Shown in pieces: positions 48,833-61,718 of a DNA stretch of 64,000 bases. The notes under the pieces were generated by a model. The model saw only the letters and a list, made by a program, of their open reading frames with translations. It was not told the DNA's origin and did no database searches. The position numbers were made by a program, and so were the translations under genes. Position 1 is the stretch's first letter. Every line of letters starts with the position of its first letter. The stretch comes from Oasisia sp. SBJ-2009 (taxonomy: Eukaryota > Annelida > Polychaeta > Sabellida > Siboglinidae): assembly GCA_964017155.1 (NCBI GenBank), contig OZ024857.1:13906402-13970401 (forward strand), read 5' to 3'.

Positions 48833-49117
48833 TATATGCTATATAAGGTCAGATTATTTCTGTAGATGTACAAGTATTTAAGATACACAACTTTGAGATT
48901 ATGTGAAGCAAATGCAAAATAAACAGCCAGTATATGTAATTAAGTTCCTGAGATAAGACAGCAATGAAGTAGAATTGAACATTAAATAACATCCAACCGA
49001 AAATGAAATCTTATCATGACTTATCAGTTTATACATGGTGTCATCTATGTTTCTCAAATCATAGCAACAGTTTAGTTCTTTAACATTTTTGATTTTGTAC
49101 TACTTTGCCTGTCTTTC

Positions 49118-49123
49118 AATAAA
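49118..49123 (+). terminator. Candidate polyadenylation signal of the PLC gene
   Basis: AATAAA followed by a GT-rich stretch (taatgtgttgtttgatc) about 20-30 bases on, the best-looking cleavage context downstream of the PLC stop. It lies 2.5 kb after the stop, so a closer signal at 47307 may be used instead. Confidence 0.35.
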
Positions 49124-49487
49124 ATGTAAATGGTTCAAGTACTAATGTGTTGTTTGATCAACTCGCAGCCAAGCCTAGCTGAATCAATCTTCAATTATAA
49201 CTAACCTGAGACAATCTTCTATGTAGTCAGTATAACTTGAATTTTCAAGGATGAAGGCATTGTAGAAGTGTTACAAAATAAACACAAATCATAAGCTAAC
49301 ATACTAGTCAGGATGCCAAACATGATTTTCAAGGTGAACCCTGACTTGGCTGATATAGTTTTTTCTCGACTGATTCTGATACTTTTTAACTGTGTACATA
49401 AAGAATCTATAGTATAAGCATACGATTTTAAGCTCGTCTCTACAACTGTTCCCACGGAAAGTTGAAACGTAATTAGCTAGGCGACCA

Positions 49488-50190
49488 CTTAATGATGATA
49501 CGGATTACCCGTATCGATACGGATTTTGGCGGTTTTTTAAGTGATACGGCCGTACTCCGTTTTGATACGGATTTTAACAACATTTATGGAGAAATTATTT
49601 TTATCCACATTATGCCTTGCATGGGTCACAAAATTATACTGCATAATGGAATAATTGTTTGCTGTTAGTGACTAAGTAAATCGCTTCGAAACGAATGAAC
49701 TAAACCACCGATTAGTTAGTAGCGCGTAAATCCCGTAATAGATGGCGTGCTGGTAAATTTTAGTTCTGAAAACTGCGGCAGGTGGCTCAACGGGTGGGAA
49801 CAGGACGCGTGGCAGGCGTGATGATTATAAAAAGTACAGGAAATGGAGCATGACGCCGAGTTCAATAAAATCGCCTGCATTTCTGATTTCAAAATGTTGA
49901 CGCTTGCCAGTGAAACTTCGATATACGCGCGAACTGATTAAATAAATTGTCATTAATTGATGACACTGTCTCTGTCTGTTTTGCGGTGCGCAGTTTAAAC
50001 GTGCTGAAGTGAAGTAAAACTTCGATCGGTAATCTTCCAGACAACTGGCCCCAATAATAATCTAATCGAAAATACCGTAGAAAAACCGTTTTGAAAAGGC
50101 CTTAATAACTTAGGCCAGTTAACTGGAAGATCTAATTAATGATACGGATTTATACGGATTCTTACAAATATTTTTTCAAAAATACGGATT
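49488..50190. repeat. Element with repeated TACGGAT words at both ends
   Basis: The left end has gatacggattacccgtatcg, atacggattttgg and gatacggccgta; the right end has atgatacggatttatacgga and aaaatacggattgcc. The dense TACGGAT words at both ends of a 700-bp unit suggest a non-autonomous transposon with subterminal repeats, inserted upstream of the FN2 gene. Edges are uncertain. Confidence 0.45.
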
Positions 50191-50457
50191 GCCATCCCCA
50201 AAAATGGCAAAATGAGGCCCGCCGAGTTTCTAAGCCTCCGACTATTTTTCAGGGTAATTACGGTAAGCTCACGGAAGATAACTCACCAAGGCCAAGGAAA
50301 TGTGCATTGCAAACATAAATTATATTTACATTTAAAAAGAAAAGAAATTTCATTAGAAGACGTGTGAAGCAGGACTATTTTTCGGCGTGCGAGTGTTTAT
50401 TAATTTCCGCGTGCGAGTGCATGCATTCATCTGTCTTCTTGACTGCAGTCGTGCGCG

Positions 50458-50665
50458 ATGTATCTAGTCTATCTACGAGGAGCCCTAGCGCTGTGTCTGA
50501 CCGGCCTCTTGGCAGCGTCGCTCGACCAGGAGACGCACTACGGGGAACAAACTGACACCGTAAAGGCATTGCGGGGAGATCAAAGGAGTATCAGAGAGGT
50601 CCACAACAAGCAATTCTTTAGTCGGCGTACGAGAGAAAGTGCCTATGATCGCAGGCGTAGGCTCG
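50458..50665 (+). CDS. FN2 gene exon 1: signal peptide and basic pro-region
   Basis: Starts at ATG and ends before gtgagc. Residues 1-21 form a signal peptide with the core [12 protein letters not shown]; cleavage near residue 21 is likely. SRRTR (55-59) and DRRRRL (64-69) are furin-like sites. ttgactgcag nine bases before the ATG could be the acceptor of a 5' untranslated intron. Confidence 0.75.
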
Positions 50666-53600
50666 GTGAGCATAATATTGGTAGTATAATATCGCTTCTG
50701 TACATTTCGATACTCTTAATATAATTGAATTGAAATTATTTGAATGTCAGTATAGTATGTCATGACATGTGTCAATCAGGATTTACACAGTCACAAGTGG
50801 CTTGGAGGTGGGTGGCATATGAAAATTAGCTTTTTTAAAGCTCTGTTGATTACAGACTAGGTAATGCCGAAGGGATGACGTTGTCGTTGCATGGATGCTT
50901 AAAAAAAATAAGAGCAATGCACACGGCCTTGCAGTTCTTTGAATTTTGAGGCGTCCTTAGGCTTTGGCTTTGCATTAACCAGTAGGACGCTTCTAGAAAG
51001 GTCCATACAGTCCGAGCGGAAAAGATGTTCTATATTTTTCAGTGTTGGCTCGAATATGTATTAATTTGTAAGGGAGATTTGATCATGTGCGACTGTCTGT
51101 AGGTACTAAAATATTTCTGGACGGGACAGCAGTCGAATTGGATTGTGGACGTTTTATGCCAATAAAAAATAAGCCCAGCTTTGCCGGCTGTGCTGTATAA
51201 CTATCAGTTTTCTTTATCACAGTTATTAACATCTGTATCTACTCTGTGATTCAGCTCGGATAAGTATAGCCTTATTAACATTGTGTTACTTAATCCAAGT
51301 CAAAATACTGAAACAAATATATGTATTTAATCATTAAATATTTTCAGTTTTCGTAACTGTTTTCATTTCAATTAAAAATCTATCCATTATTACGCAGACG
51401 TCAGCGCGTCTTGTTTACTTCCGGTTAACGATAAATTTAAATTGTCTACGTTTCTGTCACTTTATTTCAAATTATTTCATGTTGCCAATATAAAATTTAC
51501 GTATAAGTTAATTTTAAAATACTGGTGGTGATGTAAGCCTTAATATGTTACACAACTACACATTTAGTGATATAATAAAAATATTAGATTAGGCACAGCC
51601 TGGCACAGGCCACTGGCACAGGCACAGTCATGACTAGTCAAAATTCATAACTGGTGCTGCCGATGTTGTCAATCAGCCCAATATAGCGCATCTAAAAATG
51701 CGAATATTGAAATATATTACTATAATATAAGTACATTATTAATATAATTATAAAAGTATCAATATGTTAATCAGTTCACGTCAAAATGAAAGTCATTTGT
51801 CGTTATTACTTTGCTTGTTGTTTGATGCTAAATATTTAAGAAATGTCAGTTGATATAATTATATGCAAACAAATCATTAAATATACTTAACTTACATCGA
51901 ATGTCACCAACACAATTGTCTACAGTGTTTATAATCTATTTTCATATTAAGTCATTCGTGATTTTTCCCTTAACCTAGTGATCATGGATCTATCAATAAC
52001 CTATTTAACATTTAAAGCAAACAAACATATCGGACTTGGTTCAAACGATGAATATTTCAAAAAATATATAAATTACATACTGTTAATACTAATAATGCAT
52101 TATTTACATTGCTATTATTGATATTGAGTGGTGATATAGACATGCTTGTAGTCAAACAGCCAAAGGGCATTTTTTGACCTTTTTTGCCTGATCGTTTTTT
52201 CTTTGCAGATTACTTATCTCTAGCAGGTATATAATTATATCCATGTAGGTGTGGAATTCTCATCTTTGGACATTTTGAAAAGATAAGAAAATTCAAAATG
52301 GCCGCCAAAATCAACGTATTGTTCATATCTTTACAACCAGACAAGATAGTAGCATTAGTAAAATGATGAATGATGAATGATGTTTTTTATTCGTCCAGTA
52401 TTTCAACCAAATACATACACTATATCCATGTCAAAACAACTCAGAATCTCAAATACAAATAATATAACGATCATAATAAACGTGGTAATAGTATAAAATA
52501 ATTTGTAATACAGTAATACAACATACGGTCAGGAGACTCCTCTAAAACCATGCTGGTCGCTATCGAGGAGCCACCTTTCAAAATATTTCATATACAAAAT
52601 CATTCCATTTTCTAAAACAAATTCTTCGAGAGAGAAAACAAAAACCTTCAAGTAAAGATCCATGTGCGCCGATGATGTGGCTATTTTCCCTTACGGTACT
52701 ATTTAATTATATAAGTCTAAGTAAATATAGATATAAGTAAGTAGAGATATAAGTAAGTATACATACAGCATAAAGTTGATAGGTGATTTTTGATTCTTAA
52801 TGTTGCATACATACATAACAGTCTTGTATAGTACATGCTACTTGATAGCTTTGTAAAAAAAAATACAGTTTAACATACTTGGCAAATTCCTGTGTACTAT
52901 GTGAGATAAGTTTTTCTTTAACTATTTCAGGTAGATTGTTTAATAAGAGACATTTCTGTGCAAAGGCATGTTTAATTTTATAAGTTTATATTGTATTGTT
53001 GTCTCTTTTATCATGACTATGTACTTCATGTTTAAACATAAACCTCAAATTTTGTAAATAGAATGGTAAATTGTGGTGTAGATATTTATATTAAAATTTT
53101 AATTGTAATTTAAGGATGTTGTCTACTTTTAATAAGCTGAGTTTTTTGTAGCAAATATATGTATTTAATCAAATATATGTATTTAATCATTAAATATTTT
53201 CAGTTTTCGTAACTGTTTTCATTTCAATTAAAAATCTATCCATTATTACGCAGACGTCAGCGCGTCTTGTTTACTTCCGGTTAACGATAAATTAAAAATG
53301 TCTGCGTTTCTGTCACTTTATTTCAAATTATTTCATGTGGTTCAGTATGGGAAATGTAGTTACTTAAAGTAATACTTTTCAGGGCTTTTTTCTGTAGTTT
53401 TATTATTCTGCTTGATTCAAAGCTCCATGCCATGATGCAGTAATTTATGTGTGGCACTATTAATGAATTATATAATATTTTTTAATATCCAGAGGTAACA
53501 TATGTTTCAATTTGTTTAAAATTCAATTTTTTTTAGAACACGCATTTGATATTTTTTCAATATGCTTTTTCCAGTATAAATTTGTATCTATAATTAAAGC

Positions 53601-56600
53601 TAAAAAATTAAAATCGGTAACTTGTCCAATACCTATATTGATATTACATAAGATCATAATGCTGTGACATTCCTGCCTTTCGTACCTTCAGTCCGCTTCT
53701 TCGTCATCACATAAAACGTATTGGCTGCTATTGTTTTGGCAGGCATGTCCACCGCGGCATGTGCAAAATAGTATGCATGTCATGTCAGAGGTATTGCAGC
53801 TGCATATGTTCGTACTACACGACATTTGACTTTGACAAGAGCACGTGATCAGCGTTAGCAAGCTAACAAAGTGTCGGGGGGGGGGGGGGGCGAGGTAATG
53901 AAATTACTGTAGCAGGCACCTCCCCGTAACCCTTTGACCATATATGGTATGGCTACGGACAGAGTGGATCCATTGAAAACTTAAACCTATGTGTATGACT
54001 TATAGTTCTGCCTTGTCATCAGTGAATTGAACGAGACAAAAGACAGCAAAAACGACCAGCCGGCCAAACCTCCCGCGGAGAAGGAATAGCTGCAAAGATC
54101 AAGGGAACCGATCGAGACCAAAAAGCTGCAGAATTGAAGCTTTACTTAAACCCTGTCGACCCAGAGAAACATTGATGTGTGCTGATAAATGTTGTCACTG
54201 GACAAGGTGTGAATCATTCTTTGGTCAATGTTGACAAGGCAAACATTGTAAGGAAGTAACAGAGAGTCACTTGAACAGAGTTCCCGTGCTAGATTTCATG
54301 ATCCCGTGATTTTTTGCCTTATCTAAGAAACCTATTAAAGTCTAATATGTTAAAGACCTCGACTCGGAGATCATAATTTTACAAGGACCATGGTCATGCT
54401 ATCTTGCACACGTCACCAGGACATAGCCATGCTATTTTTGCCAACGGGCCATGAAAATCCATACACTTGTGTCCGATTAAAATTGACACACGAGGATGTG
54501 AAAACACAGTTTAATCTAAAGAATGCGTCAACTGGAAGTGTTAGGACGGCTGGCAGCACAAAACGTGCAGACCACATTCGTCGATGGTGCGCTGTCCTAT
54601 GGTTAGTACTAGTCTATTACTACTTTATCCAGTTCCTAAGTTACCTACATGGTCACATGTATCTGGTGTTCGATAAATAGGGCAGAAGGCGACTACCCGA
54701 CGCTGCAGGGACAAGGGAGTGCACAAGGCATGGTTGTTACAGAAAGTCGTCTTAGATTAAATTTAAAAAATACTATACAACAAAAACCCATAAAACTACA
54801 ATATAATTTATTATAGCCTGAATGGTAGGCCATTTTATGATTTAAAAAACAAAACACTCTTTTTAATATTGATAATTGACTCACTTATTGATATTGTCCT
54901 ATGTTTAGTCTCAATGCAGTTGAAAAAGTGTTTTTGTATAATGTCTGAGTTCAAGAAATGGCCTACAGTTCAGGCTATGATAGACGATATTGTAGTTTTA
55001 TGTTTTTGCTTTATAGCATTTTAAAATTTAAACTGACTTATGTGATATTTAGAAGAGACACAACACTGAAAAAGACTGACTGTTGTCATTGGTGCAGATA
55101 TTTTATTTCTCGTAATATGTAATAATCCATGTCGTAGTCTATAAATAAATGTGCTAAAATTGTATAGTGCCAATTGTGGCGTCGGTTTTTGCATTAGCGG
55201 ACTGCCACAACGACTAAAAATCTTCATTTATCTTTGCGTTTTCTCTGGTTGTAGTAGCAATCTAAATTTGTAAATATATATGCAGCAACATAGCTTCGGA
55301 AAAGTCAGTATGACGTAGAACTGTAATCTTGTAAAGCGAACGAACGGCCTCGGACGCTCGAATCCTGATACCGACCTGATGGTCTTGTGAGTTTGACCTC
55401 CGAGCGGAGGACTCGTTTTGGCATACGCATGCTCATTACGGCATCTTTAATTATTTTGATATACGTGTATATCATCACATCGCGCATCGCAAATCGTGCA
55501 TCGAACGTCGATTCGTTTATCGCATCGCATTGGCGTTGCGAAAAGCCACCAAAATACAATTGAGAGTATACTTGCATTCTCAATAAAATTATGTGTGTTG
55601 TTCGGCCGCACCAGGCTTGACGGAGTGATGAAAATAGTTCCCAGAAATTGTCGGCAATGAACTCATCCCTTTAATGGCTATAGGCCATATAACGACAGTT
55701 CCAAAAACGTGCTGACACTAAAAACAATAACAGTATTATCTCTGACAAAACACACCCCGTTGATCATCTGTTAGAATTATTACCGTTAGGCAAGCGCTTT
55801 AAAGCATCAGTATGACAACGAATCGCTTTAGAAATCATTTTTACCCCGTGCCGGTCGTAACAGCCTTCTCAGGAATGACATATAGAACATAGAAAGCCGA
55901 TAGAGACCTCTGGATGCTAACTTGGCTAGTTTCACCACTTTGGCGGGCATGTTTTTTTCTGACGCTGGTTGGTTTTACCGCACGCGTGTCGAATGGCGGA
56001 CCGATAGAGTTGAACGCAAACTGTTTTATTGTGAAATGTTAGCTTAGCAGAATAAATGTTAATAGAAGATTTATAATTGTAAACGACATTTTAAATATAT
56101 AATATTTATTTATTAGCTTAACGTAATTTTTAAAAATAGATAATTTATCATTCTAAAGACATATTATTTATTTATTGTATCTAATTGTATTGTATATGGG
56201 CCCCACGTGACTCAAAAACCAGAACTTAATTATATTTGACATGAAATATATATTGCATATTGAAAGTGGCGCATTAAGCTTTGTTATAAGTAGTAATGTA
56301 CTATTAAAGAAAAACGCGATGGCCCTTCTCAACCAACATAAAAACATGACACAAAATAGCATCTGATACCTATAAAGCATTTACATAGTCATAGAGGTCT
56401 AGTTGTTATTCCAAAATAAACCAGGACTTTTCCACTGTGTGTTTGCATCATACATATCCAACAAAATAGATAAACCATCTTTTGTACAAATACAACCGTG
56501 GTCATATCTCTTGGAGGTATAGGTTTACACCAACACCAGTGTTCTGACAATCGTTAAATGAAGCTCATATTTTCAGGATAAGCTAGTTTTGATGTACATT

Positions 56601-59237
56601 TTGACATACAAAAATCAGCCAATTCTAAGACAGTTGTTCATCTAATACGGAATGACCCTATGGAATGTGCGTGCACACTGCTTAGTGGCAACAGGAAGTT
56701 TTACATGTCAATTGTTGTGATAAACACGAAAAGCATACAACGTTGGCAGCCCTAATTTGTGTACCTAGCATATTGTTCATTCTCGTGACACAACGTTCAT
56801 GTGAAGACGTCAATGTGAATTAAGTCGTGTTATGTTTTGTTTAGGTTTTACCACCGGTGGAACTGGTGGCGGCAAACCTTGCTGGTTTCCCTTCCTCTAC
56901 AAACGTAAGATGGTAGCCGAGTGTACAACACAGGATGCAAGTGCGCCTTGGTGCGCCACTACCGCAAACTACACCCGTGATCGCAAATGGGGTCGTTGTA
57001 AAGTTGGAGGTATGTTGCCTTGGTGATCTTTTCTGGCAACATTCCATCACACCATCTTAGAACTGGCAGATTGCATTATTTGTATTATGGATAAATCACA
57101 TGAGGATTAATCATGGTCATATCTCCGGGCGTATAGGTCATAAAGTTATACAACTTTACGTCTACACTAAAAGTCAGAAAATCGTTAAATGAAGCCCACG
57201 TGTTTGGGGTAAGGTAGTTTTGATGTATATAATGTCGATTTGGTCTATAATAAAATATTAGCCAATTCTAACAGGGTCTGGCGGAAGCTATTTGTTGATC
57301 TAACACGGAATGACCCTATGAAATGTGCACTCTGCTTAGTCGCAACAGGAAGTTTGCATATTAACTGGTGCGATAATCACGACAATTATAAAACATCGAC
57401 AACCCTGATTCGGGTAGTGTATTGGTAATGTTTGTGACACAACATTGATCTGACGATATTTAACGACGTCAATTTACATTGACGTCGTGTGGTGTTGTGT
57501 GTTCTTTAGAAAAATCCGCCGGTGGCAATGGTAAAGGGGTGCCCTGCGTGTTTCCCTTCATCTATCGCAATACGGTGCATTACTTCGGTATTCCTGTCAC
57601 TCACGGGCTGTGGTGCAGCACAACCCCGAACTACGACCGTGAAAAGAAGTGGGGTTACTCTATAGAGAAAGGTTAGTTGTCGTAGTTGCCATGCTTATGT
57701 TGTAAGCTACAAAAACTATCAAACGAAAATAATACTGGTTTACGGTTGCATCTCCAATCTAAAGTAACGTAATAAAATAATAAAATAAACTTATATAGCG
57801 CCAAATCTAGCTTAAAAACTATTCAGGGCGCTTTACATGATAACATGATAACATGTTCTTAAAACTAATTACGCAAATGTATAACTAAAACAAAATTAAC
57901 TGTATATTATATAAAAGTGCATAAAGACAGACTAATAAAAACATTATAAATAAATAAATAAATATAGAAAGGCTAAAAAACAGAAATACACAAGGTCATT
58001 TAAGGCAGAAGTAATGTTCTCTTCGATGCATTGTCTCTTCATTTAATTATTTCTGCATCAGCCAAAGTATTGTTTAAAATATAGCGTCTTTAAGGCATTC
58101 TTAAAAGAGTTCTCATTGCACAGTTCTCGTAATGAGAACGGTAGTCTGTTCCACAGGTCCGGAGCAGCTGCGGAGAAACTTGCATCTCCAGCTTTGCATT
58201 TTGTTTTAGGTCTTTTAAGCTGTTTGGTTCCCTCTGAACGAAGTGCTCTGGTTGGCGTGTAGATGCAAATAAGGTCACGCAAGTACACTGGTCCACGATA
58301 GTTGACTGCTCTGTGGACGAGTAACATTATTTTGAAACAGACACGTTCCCGGACTGGCAGCCAATGGAGTTCCTTCAGCACAGGCGTGATGTTGGAGTAT
58401 TTTGGCACGCGCATGATCAGTCTAGCGGCAGTATTTTGAAGACGCTGTAGTCTGGCAAAGTTCTTGTCAACTGTGCCATATAGCAGAGAATTACAGTAGT
58501 CAAGCCTTGATGTCACGAGTGCGTTGACCACCCTCTCCCTCGTCGGCCTTGGCAAGAACTTGTTAATTTGACCGATGTGATGGATGTGATAATAGCAGCA
58601 TCGAACAATTTCTGATGTGTTGGCAGACATGTTCATGTGATTGTCCAAGTACACACCAAGGTTTTTCACTTTATCAACGGCTTGGATGAGTGCACCACCA
58701 ACACTGATGCTAAGTTCTTTAATTAATTTCTTTGCAGATACAGGCACAATGGGAAGGAACTCAGTTTTCTGATCATTTACTTTAAGATAATTTGAGGTGA
58801 GCCACTCTCGAATTTCCATTATGCAGTCTTGAAGACGCTGTATGGCTTCGGATAGTGACGTAGGATTGAGATCAAACGTATGCATCAGTTGCAGGTCGTC
58901 AGCGTAGTGGTGAAACTTGATGCCGTGTTTTCTGATGACATCGCCGACTGGTTGGACATACAATGAGAACAGTGCTGGCCCCAGCACGGATCCATGCGGC
59001 ACTCCTGTGGTACACGTGTAGTTTTCTGATGTAGCCTGACCAATCACAACCCTCTGTTTGCGGTCCTGCAGATAGGATGCAACCCACCGTAGGGCGTAAC
59101 CCTGAATACCATAACGCTTGCTGAGCCGATTGAGTAGTATGGTGTGGTCAATTGTGTCGAAAGCTGAACTCAGGTCAAGTAGGACAAGCAGAGTACCTTT
59201 TTTGCGAGTGGGTAGAATGTTCAAATAGAAGTCCAGG

Positions 59238-59288
<51 letters not shown>

Positions 59289-60420
59289 TGCGTGCGTGCG
59301 TGCGTGCGTGCGTGCGTACGTGCGTGCGTGTGTGCGTGCGTGTGTGTGTGTGAGTGTGTGGATATGCATATTATGTATATATTATAATGTATAATAGTTA
59401 TAGTATAGCATGTATACTCGATCCGTATATCATATACACAAACAAATACTTTCATATTTGTACCGATGTCAATGTGGAATGAGTCATGTTGTGTTCTGTT
59501 TAGTTTACACCCGCGGTGGGTACCGGTGCGTGTTTCCCTTCATCTATCTCAACGAGACGTACTATTGGTGTACAGAGAAATATGGACGTGCTAAGTGGTG
59601 CTCCACAACGGATAACTACGACCGCGACAAGTATTATGGTCACTGTAGACTCAGGCCCCCACGTTAGTTGCCTTGGTTACCTTACTGGTATTGTACGTTG
59701 CAAAATGTTAGGCATTAAACCTACGGTTGCGTCTCCAATATAAATTAACATGGGCATATCACAACTTTTTGGGCGTTACACCCACCTGCTATATGTTGGG
59801 CACCATACCCAAATGGACAGAAGGTCCTGTAACCTCAAAGCCGTAACAATACGTTGAAACAACATACGCAAATGCTGAATGTATGCCTACGCCTCTTTCA
59901 CTAAATATCAAATTCTCAAGATAGCTGCCGTGGCGTAAGTTGTTCGTTTTTTGTGGGAGCATAAGCGTCCACAGAAACATACCACGAAAACCAAATACAT
60001 CCAATGTTTCTGACAGAAATATACTGGGCATACTGACGAGATGCTGCCTACATTCATCTAACTACTAAATGATGACTCTGTCAGTCTCTGTGGCCGACTT
60101 CGATTGGCCTACTCTATTTAAGTGATAGATAATTATATTATCTATCATTTTCCACAAGCTTGTGTACTATTCGATTTCGTGATATGCGCTGATGACACAT
60201 TTTCTAGCTCTTTGAATAAGTAGATCAGCATAAATAAATTATCATTAAATAAAGGTAAATCAAAATTCATGATAATAAACGTAGGCAAAGTCTTACGCTT
60301 AAGATAGATAACAATTAATAATAAATAACCGATGATTAACTTAAACTGTAAAAAAAACAGGAAAAAATTCAAATAAGTGATCCAAAATAATAGGCAAATG
60401 AAACTTATTAAAACATGTAT

Positions 60421-60462
<42 letters not shown>

Positions 60463-60612
60463 GTATATATATATATATACATATATATATACATATATAC
60501 ATATATATATATATATACATATATATATGTATATATATATATATAAGGTAATACATATTTTAATAAGTTTCATTTGCCTATTATTTTGGATCACTTATTT
60601 GAAATTTTTCCT

Positions 60613-60703
<91 letters not shown>

Positions 60704-61239
60704 AGTGTTGCTAAATAACACAGTAATATCAGCACATACTAACTATGGTATTGTGCCCAGGGGCTATCACCGAAATACAGTTATCACAATTCCAAAACAG
60801 CTGTACTAACAATAACCATAAGTAGGATTTTATCGCATAAATAAGGTGGCTCCTATAATAGCGACATTCGATGTCTTAACAAGAATCTCCTGACCCGCAT
60901 TTTACTGTATTTTGTGGGACATTAATAACAAAACGGACATATATGACTTTGTATATGTATTTATGTTGCACATGTAATTGATACATTTACATGTATGCCT
61001 GAATGTCTGTATATATGAAGTCAAATAAACATCCTGTTCTGTTTTATTCTGTTAAACAGCAGGCCTCTCCGCACTACGTAACCCTGGATAACATAGGAAG
61101 CCCTTCTAAGAAACCGGGAACGGCAAGTAAGCCACATATATGACAACACGAACACATTCGTTAACTAATGATGTAAGAGTTAAACACCCTGTCAAGTGCA
61201 TAACATCTTTTTACTGTACTACCAAACGGAAATAAATAT

Positions 61240-61300
<61 letters not shown>

Positions 61301-61675
61301 CAATGCTTTTTTGATCTACCAAGAAACTATGTATACTCCATCTAATTATTTATGAATCTGGGTCTATCCACTAATATACACTTTCATTCAGTCACAATCG
61401 TTCATTTCTAATATTATTGCTGACGTGTGTTTGTATTTTCATGATTAGCATGGCATTTATGTATATTCATAGTTGTTCATCATTCTCTTTATGATCATTT
61501 TGTTTCCGTTTATACAAATCTCTAATCCTAACACATACTAATTATTGTGTTATAGTTTGGGGATACAAAGGTAATCAATTAATGAGAATTCAAAAAAGGC
61601 AGTCAGAATAATAAGTTTAAAGAGATAGAATTCACTTACATAACCACTTTTTTAAATAGCAAGCACTTAAATATT

Positions 61676-61718
<43 letters not shown>

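Larger units (their letters stand above)
46583..49123 (+). other. PLC 3' untranslated region and downstream flank
   Basis: A gtaagt soon after the stop and a tttgtag near 47016 could bound a 3' untranslated intron. Candidate polyadenylation signals are attaaa at 47307, aataaa at 48918 and aataaa at 49118. Near 47457-47530 short words such as atcatgtgatatcatgtg repeat, similar to the 22-bp array in intron 1. No further coding exon is seen. Confidence 0.5.
56498..57690 (+). repeat. Tandem duplication of an FN2 exon with its intron flanks
   Basis: The intron before FN2 exon 2 (from tggtcatatctcttggaggt) and the intron before FN2 exon 3 (from tggtcatatctccgggcgta) share, in order, acaatcgttaaatgaagc or aaaatcgttaaatgaagc, tagttttgatgta, ggaatgaccctatg, ctgcttagt and caacaggaagttt, then the exon. 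The unit is about 610 bases. Parts of the same flanks also surround FN2 exon 4. Confidence 0.88.

Noticed and set aside
54390..54680. 96-codon plus-strand frame in FN2 intron 1
   Set aside because: No recognisable family, no splice sites compatible with the FN2 exons, and ordinary length for chance.
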